In this document: one piece after another, positions 1 to 8,027 of the stretch
Position numbering within the stretch: the first letter of the stretch is position 1
Layout: each line of letters starts with the position of its first letter
Assembly: GCA_945869735.1 (NCBI GenBank)
Contig: CAMBPQ010000029.1
Location: forward strand, 1-35,811
DNA length: 35,811 nt
From: Planctomicrobium piriforme
GTDB taxonomy: Bacteria; Planctomycetota; Planctomycetia; Pirellulales; UBA1268
Direction: 5' to 3'
Made by a program: the position numbers and the translations under genes
The notes under the pieces: generated by a model
What the model saw: the letters and a program-made list of their open reading frames with translations, nothing else
The model's database searches: none
Told to the model about the DNA's origin: nothing

Positions 1-215
1 TCACGATCGCGACGTCTTTCAAGCGACGGATAGACGAGCTGCCCGCGATCGATATTCACAGCCTCTGACCCCAGCTGGGCGCGAGGGATCAACGAAGCCG
101 CCACGCGCCCGGACTCGAAGAGATTCTGCGCCGACGGCCGAAAAACGCCACTGCAAGGGGTCAGCCAGGCGTTCCTGGATCTGCTGTTTCGGGACAGGAA
201 GACCGGGCACTCAGC
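1..215. other. window edge, no supported gene
   Basis: The segment lies downstream of the hemQ stop and reaches the window edge. The only open frame is a 63-residue minus-strand stretch rich in Arg and Pro with no recognisable fold or ribosome-binding site, so I do not call a gene. No repeat or terminator-like hairpin is obvious. Confidence 0.5.
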
Positions 216-1163
216 TCACGAGCCGCCCATCAGCTCGGAATCGGTTACGGACGTGCCATTGGCCGGGCTATCCTTCACGTGGCAGTGGGCGAGGACCTGC
301 TCCGGCGTGCTCACGTAGCCCGTGTAGAACGGTCCAAACTCGGCGTAGCGGGCGCTCGCCTCGTCGAATCGCATCGTGTAAACGATCTCCTTGAGCCATT
401 CAGGGCGCCGTGCCCAGAGGGTCACGCCCCACTCCCAGTCGTCGAGCCCGACCGACACGGTGATGAGTTGCGTCACGCGGCCACCAAACTTCATGCCGGA
501 GGCCCCGTGCTCGGCCATCAGCCGGCTCCGCTCCGCCCAGGGCAGCGTGAACCAGTTCTCGCCCACCTTCCGCTTCTTGTTCATGGGATAAAAGCAGACG
601 TTCGGCCACGGCGGCAGTTCCGGCTCGAGTCGCGCTTGCCGCATGGCCGGCTCACGGGCCGTATAGCCCTGCACCTTCGCCTTGTAGGACGGGCTGTCGG
701 CTACCTCACCCTCGGCCACCAGCCGCGCGGCATATTGCTCGACCGTGGGGACGTACTCGCTCACCTCGGTGAGACTCACAAATGAATACGTGGGCACGAG
801 CGCCGAGCCGAGCGGGCCGACGAGCAGCCGCTGGTGCACGTCGTCGACCTTGAGCGGATCCGGGTCCATCGCCATCACGCCGAAGTCGGCCTTGTGGCCG
901 GGCACGATCCAGGTCTGCAGCCGCGTGGGCGCGTGCGGCCCAGCCGGGTCGAGCGCCTCGGCGAACTGCCGAACACCAGCGGCCCGAGCCGCCGGCGTCA
1001 GGCCAGCCAGTCGCTCCCGGTCGAAGGCGTAAAACAGGTGGCTGCAATGCCACCCGGTGCACGGCTGGATCGCCGTTTCAACCGCGGCATGCGCGGCCCC
1101 GTGGGCGGCGTGCCCCCCGTGTGTGGCTGCGGCGGGTGGCTGGGCGGCGGGTTGTGTCACCAT
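216..1163 (-). CDS. hemQ: coproheme decarboxylase / chlorite dismutase-family heme protein (HemQ)
   Basis: Predicted 315-aa cytosolic enzyme that would oxidatively decarboxylate Fe-coproporphyrin III to heme b, the last step of the coproporphyrin-dependent heme pathway. The block YPMNKKR followed by ENWFTLPWAERSRLMAEHG matches the HemQ region that holds the catalytic Tyr (Y192 here) and the proximal His ligand (H219). GLDDWEWGVTLW follows, as usual for the family. The protein is longer than the ~250-aa Firmicute form because of a His/Ala-rich N-terminal tail and an insertion around 145-185. The open frame runs upstream to about 1529, but the ATG at 1163 is chosen because it has a GGAG about 9 nt upstream and the residues before it are not protein-like. 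It is transcribed divergently from the WXG operon. A plain chlorite dismutase is less likely given the Tyr-containing HemQ motif. Confidence 0.88.
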   Translation of the reverse strand: MVTQPAAQPPAAATHGGHAAHGAAHAAVETAIQPCTGWHCSHLFYAFDRERLAGLTPAARAAGVRQFAEALDPAGPHAPTRLQTWIVPGHKADFGVMAMDPDPLKVDDVHQRLLVGPLGSALVPTYSFVSLTEVSEYVPTVEQYAARLVAEGEVADSPSYKAKVQGYTAREPAMRQARLEPELPPWPNVCFYPMNKKRKVGENWFTLPWAERSRLMAEHGASGMKFGGRVTQLITVSVGLDDWEWGVTLWARRPEWLKEIVYTMRFDEASARYAEFGPFYTGYVSTPEQVLAHCHVKDSPANGTSVTDSELMGGS

Positions 1164-1341
1164 CAGGCTCCAGGAGAGGCGGGCGGCTGCTCGAAGGCCG
1201 GAGTCTACGCTGCAATCCGGCGGATTCCCAGCGTGCCGCCGCAGCCGGGCGACTGTCCACGCCGGGCGATCCCACGCTAAGATGCGAGCCTCTGGCAAAG
1301 GTGCCACGAGCACGTCGCGAACACACAGGGGAACCGCCATC

Positions 1342-1614
1342 ATGGGACAGGCAATCGTCGATCCGGCCGAACTTCGCCGCTTCGCGGGCAGCCTGCGGAA
1401 GTTCAGTGAGGAAGTCGTGGCCCAAATGCAGATGGTGCAGCGGCAACTCGCCGCCTTGAGTGCCACTTGGCGCGACCAGGAGCAGCAGAAGTTCGCGGAG
1501 GAGTTCGAGGCACAGCTGGGCACGTTCAAGCGGTTCGCCGAATCAACGGGCGAGTACGTGCCCTACCTGATCCGCAAGGCCGAGCGGGTCGAGGAGTATC
1601 TCCAGCAGCGCTGA
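1342..1614 (+). CDS. WXG100-like small helical protein
   Basis: A 90-aa protein, all helical by composition, without signal peptide or membrane segment. It has two amphipathic helices separated by SATWRDQ at 40-46, a W-x-D turn replacing the usual W-x-G, followed by an acidic/aromatic helix with regularly spaced Phe (F51, F55, F62, F66). Length, central Trp turn and position at the head of an operon ending in an FtsK/EccC-type ATPase all fit the WXG100 (EsxA/EsxB) family, whose members are dimeric substrates or components of type VII secretion. No C-terminal YxxxD export signal is obvious, although E71-Y72 and Y75 lie near the end. The ATG at 1342 has AGGGGAA upstream. Gene-level confidence is high; the family call is moderate because the sequence is short. 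Confidence 0.75.
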   Translation: MGQAIVDPAELRRFAGSLRKFSEEVVAQMQMVQRQLAALSATWRDQEQQKFAEEFEAQLGTFKRFAESTGEYVPYLIRKAERVEEYLQQR

Positions 1615-1690
1615 CAGTCCGCCGTGGACGAATAACCGTCGCCGCCCGCACGGCTGCGATTCGCGGATGGCAGGCAGGGAGAGGATACCG

Positions 1691-2302
1691 ATGTCGACAC
1701 AGGCAGACGTCAAATCGATCGACACGCTGGCCTTCATCAAGGCCGCGTTCGCCGTGTTTGGCCACGACAGCGGTCAGGCCATCTCGGAAGTCGAAATGCA
1801 GGGGCAGCGGGCCGTCGAGTGGATCACGGTCGACCAGGCCGCCTACTGGAAAGCCGAGATGCGCAAGGCGACCGAACTCGTCAACAAGGCGATCAAAGAC
1901 CTCGAGTATTGCCGCGCGTTTAAGAAGGTGGGCAACAACCAGCCTTCGTGCATCGAGGAGAAGAAGGCGCTGGAAAAGGCCAAGCAGCGGCTGGCGCGGG
2001 CCGAGCAGAAGGCCGAGGCCGTGCGTCGCTGGACGCCCCTCGTGCAGCAGCAGTTCCGCGAGACCTGCGTGCGGCTGGTGCGGTTTCGCGAGGTGATCGA
2101 CGTCGACTGCCCGCGTGCTATGTCGCAACTCGAGAAAATGCTCAAGGCGCTCGATGCCTACCGGCAGGTGTCCTCTCCGACCGGGGGTGCCGAGGGTGGC
2201 GGCTCGGCGGGTGGCCAGAGCGTTACCCGGCAACTCGACGAGCCACGGCCCGTTTCACCGGCCGCGCCGCCCGCCGACGGCCAGCCAGGAGCATCCTCAT
2301 GA
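1691..2302 (+). CDS. coiled-coil protein of unknown function in the WXG/ATPase operon
   Basis: A 203-aa soluble protein I do not recognise. Residues ~1-135 are strongly helical with charged heptad-like stretches (EEKKALEKAKQRLARAEQKA). Two cysteines lie at intermediate positions, and the last ~50 residues are a low-complexity Gly/Ser then Pro-rich tail. No signal peptide or membrane span. The ATG at 1691 is preferred over an in-frame ATG 24 nt upstream because a purine-rich AGGGAGAGG stretch precedes it at good spacing. Its stop overlaps the next start in ATGA fashion (2299-2302), showing translational coupling. Given the neighbours it could be a longer helical substrate or an adaptor between the WXG-like proteins and the ATPase. 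That is inference from context only. Confidence 0.75.
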   Translation: MSTQADVKSIDTLAFIKAAFAVFGHDSGQAISEVEMQGQRAVEWITVDQAAYWKAEMRKATELVNKAIKDLEYCRAFKKVGNNQPSCIEEKKALEKAKQRLARAEQKAEAVRRWTPLVQQQFRETCVRLVRFREVIDVDCPRAMSQLEKMLKALDAYRQVSSPTGGAEGGGSAGGQSVTRQLDEPRPVSPAAPPADGQPGASS

Positions 2303-2535
2303 GGGTCGGTGACCTCTCCAGCGGCGCGTCGAAACTGGCCAACGCGCTCAAACAGCTCAACCTCAAGTGGGAAGTCGCCGGCGAAGGCTGGCATGACGTC
2401 CGCGCAAAAGCCTTTCAAAAAGACAACATCGAACCGCTGACGCCGAGCGTCAAGGAGACGCTCGACGCCCTGGGCCGGCTCGCCGAGGTGCTCGACCGGG
2501 CGATCCGCGACGTGAGCGACTCCGACGGCATGTAG
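2299..2535 (+). CDS. second WXG100-like small protein (WxD turn)
   Basis: A 78-aa protein coupled to the upstream gene by a 4-nt ATGA overlap. Two predicted helices flank GEGWHDVRAKAF (29-39), again a W-x-D turn followed by an aromatic position, the arrangement seen in WXG100 and related helical hairpins. The C-terminal helix is acidic and heptad-like (LGRLAEVLDRAIRDV). There is no signal peptide. With the 90-aa protein at the start of the operon it could form an EsxA/EsxB-like pair. That pairing is inferred from gene order, not shown. The protein is slightly shorter than classical WXG100 proteins (~100 aa). Confidence 0.7.
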   Translation: MRVGDLSSGASKLANALKQLNLKWEVAGEGWHDVRAKAFQKDNIEPLTPSVKETLDALGRLAEVLDRAIRDVSDSDGM

Positions 2536-2575
2536 CCGTCGCCATTCCGCACCGCCCCCTGAGGAAGATCCCCGC

Positions 2576-5500
2576 GTGAGCACGACGCCCTCCGAACCAT
2601 CGTCCGCTGTCCCGTCGGTCTACGACCGCGGTCTTCTCCGCGGCCAGATCGACATTCTCCGCCGCGAGGCCGCGACTCGCGCGCGACTCGAAAACGAGAT
2701 CCAGACGGAGCACGACACACGGGTCGCCGAAGTCCGGCGGAAGTCCGAGGCCGGCCTCGCGGCGACGCACAAGAAATACGCCGGCGAGATCGAGGCGACC
2801 ACGCGGGAATATGCGGCCATCCTCCAGAAGGCCGCCGCCTATCTCGTCGCCGAGCAGAAGAAACTCGACGACCAGCGGGCGGCGATGGTCAAGAAGATCA
2901 CCCGCGAGTCGGAAAAGCTCGTGCAGCAGTCGAAGGAGGAGGACCAGTTCGAGGAGGGCTCCTTCCGGGAGGTCTTCAAGGAAAAGAAGAAGGATCCGCT
3001 GCGGCTGTTCGCCAAGGGGGAAAAGGATCTCGCCCGCTCAATCACCCAGATCGACGAATCGACCACCAAGGTCAACTCGTTCCTTGAAGGCCGGCGGCTC
3101 AAGGCCTTGGCGATCGATGCGTCCGCTCCGGCTGGAGCCTCGGAAGGCGACCTGATCCAGACCTTTGATCGGCTCCGGCTCGCGGTCGACGAGCAGGCGA
3201 AGGCGCTCCTCGGACTGCCGGCTGCGAAGACCGCCTTCGGCGGTGGGCTCCAGGCGGCGGCGATCGCCGTGCCCCTCCTGCTTGGGGTCGCGGCGGCTGC
3301 GGCGGCGTTCTTCCTGCTGCCGGGTGAACTCGGCCTCAAGGCTGGTGCGGCCGGCGCCGTGGCGGCGGTCCTCGCGGGCGGTGGCATCGGCGGCGGCCTC
3401 TGGACGATCGGCAGGATGCGGTCGCGGGTCCGCAGCCAGCTCGGCGAGATGGCGACGGAACTGGCCGCGACCGCCGGCCAAGCCGCGAGCCTCAAGCAGC
3501 CCTGCCTCGTCTTTCTCGCGACCCGTCGCGACCAGCAATCGGTGAAGCTCGAGGAACGCTTCAAGCATGAGACGGATCAGCGGTCGGCCCAGTCGGAGGC
3601 GAAGCGGGTCGCCATCCTCGCCAAGCGTGACAAGTCGCTCGCCGACCTCGAGGGCAAATACAAGGCCACGACCGAAGTCATCGCCGCCAAGGTGGCGGCG
3701 GCCCGGGACGCAGCGGAGATGAAGTATCCGCCCCGGCTGGTGGCGCTTGAGACGAGCCGCCGAGAAGACGTCGAGCGGCTTGAGCAGGAGCGGGACGAAA
3801 GCCTGGCGGCGGCCGTCGCACACCAGCGCGACCGCCACGCGGCAATGACCGCCCAGTGGCGTATGGCCCGCGAGCAGACGGCGATCATTTATGACGAGGC
3901 GAACCGGATCGATGCGACGGCCTTCCGTTCGTGGGACGAACTGGCCCGCGACGACGTGCCCCTGCCGGTCGAGCCGCCGCCCGGGCTACGTTTTGGGAGC
4001 GTCGCCCTCACCCTTGAGAAGCTTCCCGGAGGCGTGTCGAGCGATCCGGCGCTGAATGCCTTCGGTCCGATCTCCTGGACGCAGCCGGCCATCCTGCCAT
4101 GGCCCATCGAGTCGTCGCTGCTCATCAAGACGTCGCCCGAGGAGAAGGAGACCTCGTCCGCGATGATGCAGGCGCTCATGCTACGGATCGCCTCGGGCAT
4201 CCCGGCCGGCCAGAGCCGGTTCACGATTATCGATCCGCTCGGCCTTGGCAAACAGTTCGCCGGCTTCATGCACCTTGCCGACCACGACGAACTGCTCGTC
4301 ACCAGCCGTATTTGGACCGAGCCGCAGCTCGTCGAGCAGAAGCTCGCCGACATCACCGAGCAGATGGAGGTGGTGATCCAGAAGTACCTCCGCAATGAGT
4401 ATGAATCGATCGGCGCCTACAACGCCGACGCCGAGGTGCCTGAGCCGTATCGCTTCGTCGCCGTGGCAAACTTCCCGGCCAACTTCAACGAAACGAGCGC
4501 ACGGCGGCTGGCAAGCATCGCGTCGTCCGGGGCCCGCTGCGGCGTCTACGTGATTCTCTCGGTCGATCTGACCCAGCAGATGCCTTCCGGGTTTAGCCTC
4601 GCCGACATCGAGCAGCAGTGCACCACGCTCGTGCTCAAGAACGGCGTCTACACCTGGAAAGACGCGGAGTATTCCAAGTGGCCGCTGACGGTGGAGCAGG
4701 CGCCATCCGACGAGGTCTTCACGAAGATCATCCAACGGGTCGGCAAGGCGGCGAAGGCGGCCAAGCGGGTCGAGGTGCCCTTCGACCGGGTCGCGCCCGC
4801 CGAGGAGGACTGGTGGAAGGGGAGCACGGCCAGCGAGGTCCTCGCGCCCCTCGGGCCCGCAGGCGCCAAGAAGCTTCAGTTTCTCAAACTCGGCAAGGGC
4901 ACCAGCCAGCACTGCCTGATCGCCGGCAAGACGGGCTCGGGCAAGTCGACGCTGATGCACGCGATGATCACGAGCCTGGCGCTCCAATACAGCCCCAACG
5001 AGATCCAGTTCTATCTCATCGACTTCAAGAAGGGCGTCGAGTTTAAGCTCTATGACCACTACAAACTGCCGCACGCGCGGGTGATCGCCATCGAGAGCGA
5101 ACGGGAGTTCGGCCTCTCGGTGATGGAGCAGCTCGACCGCGAACTCAAGCGACGCGGTGACCTGTTCCGGGAACTCTCGGTGCAGGACGTGGCGGGTTTC
5201 CGCAGGACGGGCCATTCCGACCCGATGCCCCGCATCCTACTGATCATCGACGAGTTTCAGGAAATCTTCGTCGAGGACGACAAGATCGCGCAGGATGCGT
5301 CGCTGATTCTCGACCGTCTCGTCCGTCAGGGCCGTGCCTTTGGCATGCATGTGCTGCTCGGCTCCCAGACGCTGGGCGGATCGTACAGCCTCCCGCGGGC
5401 GACGATGGGGCAGATGGCCGTCCGAATTGCGCTGCAGTGCAACGAGGCCGACTCGAGCCTGATCCTCAGCGAGGACAACACCGCCGCCCGGCTCCTCACG

Positions 5501-6751
5501 CGGCCAGGCGAGGCGATCTACAACGACGCCAACGGCATGGTCGAGGGCAACAACCCGTTCCAGGTCGTGTTTCTCAACGACGATCGCCGTGAACGCTATC
5601 TCGGTGCGCTGCGGCAGCTCGCCGACCGGCGAACCGACATTCCGGCCGTGCCCCGGATCGTGTTCGACGGCAACCAGGCGGCCGACCCAGCCGGCAATCC
5701 GCTGCTCACCGAACTGCTGCACGCGGGCACCGTGCATGGCCACGAACTCGTCGCGCCGCTCGCCTGGTTTGGCGACGCGATCGCGATTAAGGATCCGACC
5801 GCGGCGATCTTCCGCCGCCAGGGCGGGGCCAACATGCTGATCGTCGGCCAGCGGGAGGATCTGGGCACGGCAATCCTGGCGATGGCAATGGTGAGTCTGG
5901 CTGCCGGCCACGATCCGTATCCGGGCGGCGGCTTCGGCCGGCCGGCGCGGTTCGTGCTCATGGAGCCGGCGATCGCAGAGGAGAAGCCAGATATCCTACT
6001 ATCGCAACTCGCAAACCACCTGCCGCATGAGATCGAAATCGTTGGTCGCCTGGGTGTGACCGACGCCTGTGAGCAGCTTGCGGCGGAGGTGAAGCGGCGG
6101 CTCGACGATCAGGTGCTCAACGGCGAGGCTGTATTCGTGATCGTCCGTGACCTCGGCCGGTTTCGCGAACTCCGCAAGAGTGACGGCGACTTCGGCTACT
6201 CACTCGGCGACAAGAAGGCTGGACCTGCCGACAACTTCCTCACGGTCCTCAAGGATGGTCCGTCGGTCGGCGTCCACATGATCATCTGGTGCGACTCGCT
6301 CACAAACCTGCAGCGGACATTCGACCGCAACGCGGTCAAAGAGTTCGAACTGCGGGTGCTCTTTCAGATGAGTGGCAACGACTCGAGCCAGCTGGTCGAC
6401 AGCCCGGTGGCTGCAAAACTTGGCCCTCAGCGAGCGCTCTTTATCCACGAGGAAACGGGCACGCTCGAAAAGTTCCGCCCCTACGCATTCCCGACCGGGG
6501 AGTGGCTCGACGCGGTAGCCGCAGAGATGCGAAAGCGGCCGCAGGGATCTCGCGTCGAGCGGCCGGCCCCGAAAACCCCAACAGCATCGACTGAAGCGGC
6601 TACCGCAGGCGATACTGAAACGGGTCTGGGCGGCTTCAGCGGGTTTGGCGGCGGCGGTGACTTCAACTTTTCGAAGATGCTCGACGACCTGCCGGGCGGC
6701 GCACCGGCGGACGACGGCTCCGGGCCTGCCCCCGAACCGCCGGCAGCGTGA
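2576..6751 (+). CDS. giant FtsK/SpoIIIE-EccC-like membrane ATPase
   Basis: A 1391-aa protein with GTG start and GAGGAAG ribosome-binding site at 2561-2567. Residues ~20-210 are charged coiled coil. Two hydrophobic segments at ~226-247 and ~254-276 form a membrane hairpin. A second coiled coil spans ~285-440. Three ATPase-like modules follow. The middle one is canonical FtsK/SpoIIIE: Walker A GKTGSGKST at 784-792, FYLIDFKKGVEF just after it, and Walker B LLIIDEF with D892-E893. The module before it (~500-720) has no P-loop. The module after it (~1080-1250) has GQREDLGT where the P-loop should be. The tail is Gly/Phe then Pro-rich. Three modules in series after a TM hairpin resemble EccC/EssC of type VII secretion rather than DNA-translocating FtsK, which has one module and a gamma domain. 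No EccB, EccD, EssB or mycosin gene lies nearby. Substrate translocation is inferred. Confidence 0.85.
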   Translation: MSTTPSEPSSAVPSVYDRGLLRGQIDILRREAATRARLENEIQTEHDTRVAEVRRKSEAGLAATHKKYAGEIEATTREYAAILQKAAAYLVAEQKKLDDQRAAMVKKITRESEKLVQQSKEEDQFEEGSFREVFKEKKKDPLRLFAKGEKDLARSITQIDESTTKVNSFLEGRRLKALAIDASAPAGASEGDLIQTFDRLRLAVDEQAKALLGLPAAKTAFGGGLQAAAIAVPLLLGVAAAAAAFFLLPGELGLKAGAAGAVAAVLAGGGIGGGLWTIGRMRSRVRSQLGEMATELAATAGQAASLKQPCLVFLATRRDQQSVKLEERFKHETDQRSAQSEAKRVAILAKRDKSLADLEGKYKATTEVIAAKVAAARDAAEMKYPPRLVALETSRREDVERLEQERDESLAAAVAHQRDRHAAMTAQWRMAREQTAIIYDEANRIDATAFRSWDELARDDVPLPVEPPPGLRFGSVALTLEKLPGGVSSDPALNAFGPISWTQPAILPWPIESSLLIKTSPEEKETSSAMMQALMLRIASGIPAGQSRFTIIDPLGLGKQFAGFMHLADHDELLVTSRIWTEPQLVEQKLADITEQMEVVIQKYLRNEYESIGAYNADAEVPEPYRFVAVANFPANFNETSARRLASIASSGARCGVYVILSVDLTQQMPSGFSLADIEQQCTTLVLKNGVYTWKDAEYSKWPLTVEQAPSDEVFTKIIQRVGKAAKAAKRVEVPFDRVAPAEEDWWKGSTASEVLAPLGPAGAKKLQFLKLGKGTSQHCLIAGKTGSGKSTLMHAMITSLALQYSPNEIQFYLIDFKKGVEFKLYDHYKLPHARVIAIESEREFGLSVMEQLDRELKRRGDLFRELSVQDVAGFRRTGHSDPMPRILLIIDEFQEIFVEDDKIAQDASLILDRLVRQGRAFGMHVLLGSQTLGGSYSLPRATMGQMAVRIALQCNEADSSLILSEDNTAARLLTRPGEAIYNDANGMVEGNNPFQVVFLNDDRRERYLGALRQLADRRTDIPAVPRIVFDGNQAADPAGNPLLTELLHAGTVHGHELVAPLAWFGDAIAIKDPTAAIFRRQGGANMLIVGQREDLGTAILAMAMVSLAAGHDPYPGGGFGRPARFVLMEPAIAEEKPDILLSQLANHLPHEIEIVGRLGVTDACEQLAAEVKRRLDDQVLNGEAVFVIVRDLGRFRELRKSDGDFGYSLGDKKAGPADNFLTVLKDGPSVGVHMIIWCDSLTNLQRTFDRNAVKEFELRVLFQMSGNDSSQLVDSPVAAKLGPQRALFIHEETGTLEKFRPYAFPTGEWLDAVAAEMRKRPQGSRVERPAPKTPTASTEAATAGDTETGLGGFSGFGGGGDFNFSKMLDDLPGGAPADDGSGPAPEPPAA

Positions 6752-6759
6752 CCGTGCGG

Positions 6760-6915
6760 CTAGAACGCATTCGACTTACGTGAATCGCCGGCTCGGGGGC
6801 GACAAAAGTCTCGTCGCCGAGGCGAGGATACGCCCAAGGTTCCTCGAGCGTTCGCCGACCCGCTTGCCTCCCTGCTCCCGGGTGCCGTCACACCGCTCCA
6901 CCAAAGGCAGATGCG
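6760..6915 (+). repeat. dispersed convergent-junction repeat, copy A (near full length)
   Basis: This 156-nt segment fills the gap between the converging ATPase and HtrA genes. Reversed, it aligns at roughly 80% by eye with 26785-26939. Shared blocks include GCATTCGACTT, CGCCGGCTCGGGGGCG, CAAAAGTCT, GATACGCCC and CCGCTCCACCAAAGGCAG. It begins with CTAGAACGC, whose TAG (6761-6763) lies in the ATPase frame four codons after the real TGA. A stem GGCGAC/GTCGCC with a 9-nt loop is kept in copy B through a G-U pair. The reading frame across it is not conserved in a protein-like way. Confidence 0.8.
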
Positions 6916-6917
6916 CT

Positions 6918-8027
6918 CTACCGTGGCCGGCGGCCGACCTGCACGGCGACCGCCTGCGGACTGCCATCGCGGACGATCTTGAGTTCGACGGTCGCGCCGA
7001 TCGGAGCCCTCGTGAGCTGGAGCACAAGCCCCGCCGGCTCGGCGACGGGCTCGTCATCGAACGACACGACCACGTCGCCGCGGCGGATGCCAGCCAGTGC
7101 GGCGGGCGAATTCGGCTCCACCGCCTCGACGACCACACCAAAGACACTCGGCCCCGACGACCGCAGGGCCATGCCGAGATAGCCCCGCTCCACGTAGCCG
7201 CTCGCAAGGATCGCGCTGCTCACCTGCCGTGCGACGTTGCTTGGGATCGCGAAGCCGATGCCGCTGTAGTCCTTGCCGACGATCGCCGTGGTGATGCCGA
7301 TCACGCGGCCGTGCACGTCCACGAGCGGACCACCCGAGTTGCCGGGGTTGATCGACGCATCGGTCTGGAGGAACTCCTGGTAGGGGCTGTTGAGCACTCC
7401 GCGACGCCCCACGGCGCTCACGATCCCGTAGGTCAGCGTGCGGTCGAGCCCGAACGGATTGCCGATCGCCCACACCATCTCCCCCACCTCAATCGAGTCG
7501 CTATCGCCCCAGGCCGCCGCCGGTAGTTCCCGGGCGTCGACTCGCAGCACGGCCATGTCGGTTGCGGGGTCGGCGCCCAACAGCTCGGCCGTGAAGCGAC
7601 GACCGTCGGACAGCGTGACGTCGATCTGGTCGCTGTTGGCGACCACGTGATAGTTCGTGAGGATCATCCCGTCGGATTCGACGATCACTCCCGATCCCAC
7701 CTGCTCGTCGGTGACGCCGACCGGTGACAGTCCGCGGAGGGCCGCGATCTCGTCGGCGACCGTCACCAGCCGCCGCTTCGACGTGACGTTGACGACCGAC
7801 GGGCCGATCAACCGGGCGAGCGTCGTGAAGAGCTTGCCCACCGCCGTCAGCTCGGCCCCGGCGGCCGCGTCGCGGATTGCGGCGATCTCGGCCCGGGTCC
7901 GCGCGTAGTGCATTCGGCCCACGAACGACGGCCAGGCAATCAGCCCCACGAGCGTCAATAACCCCGCAAAGAGAAACAGCGTCCGGCGGGCGGCCGCTGT
8001 ACGACGATCGTCTGGGACGTCTTTCAT
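6918..8027 (-). CDS. membrane-anchored HtrA/DegP-type serine protease with one PDZ domain
   Basis: A 369-aa envelope protease. An uncleaved hydrophobic anchor at ~17-36 (LFLFAGLLTLVGLIAW) places the rest outside the cytoplasmic membrane. The trypsin-like domain carries the full triad: H127 in TNYHVV, D157 in TDMAVL and S231 in GNSGGP. The oxyanion region INPGNSGG is intact. A single PDZ domain at ~280-367 has the carboxylate loop YLGM. Architecture matches DegS/HtrA-like quality-control proteases that cleave misfolded or signalling substrates. Its start overlaps the cinA stop by 4 nt (8024-8027), so the two are co-transcribed with cinA first. Its 3' end abuts repeat copy A. A second HtrA lies at 10770, so the genome has paralogues. 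Confidence 0.93.
   Translation of the reverse strand: MKDVPDDRRTAAARRTLFLFAGLLTLVGLIAWPSFVGRMHYARTRAEIAAIRDAAAGAELTAVGKLFTTLARLIGPSVVNVTSKRRLVTVADEIAALRGLSPVGVTDEQVGSGVIVESDGMILTNYHVVANSDQIDVTLSDGRRFTAELLGADPATDMAVLRVDARELPAAAWGDSDSIEVGEMVWAIGNPFGLDRTLTYGIVSAVGRRGVLNSPYQEFLQTDASINPGNSGGPLVDVHGRVIGITTAIVGKDYSGIGFAIPSNVARQVSSAILASGYVERGYLGMALRSSGPSVFGVVVEAVEPNSPAALAGIRRGDVVVSFDDEPVAEPAGLVLQLTRAPIGATVELKIVRDGSPQAVAVQVGRRPR

Noticed and set aside
1164-1529. N-terminal extension of hemQ
   Set aside because: The extended frame lies antisense to the start of the WXG-like gene and encodes Ser/Arg/Cys-rich sequence. The ATG at 1163 has a ribosome-binding site.
6760-6915. Repeat copy A as part of a small protein gene
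   Set aside because: The frame shared with copy B changes amino acids at second codon positions and has no start or ribosome-binding site, so non-coding structure is the better reading.
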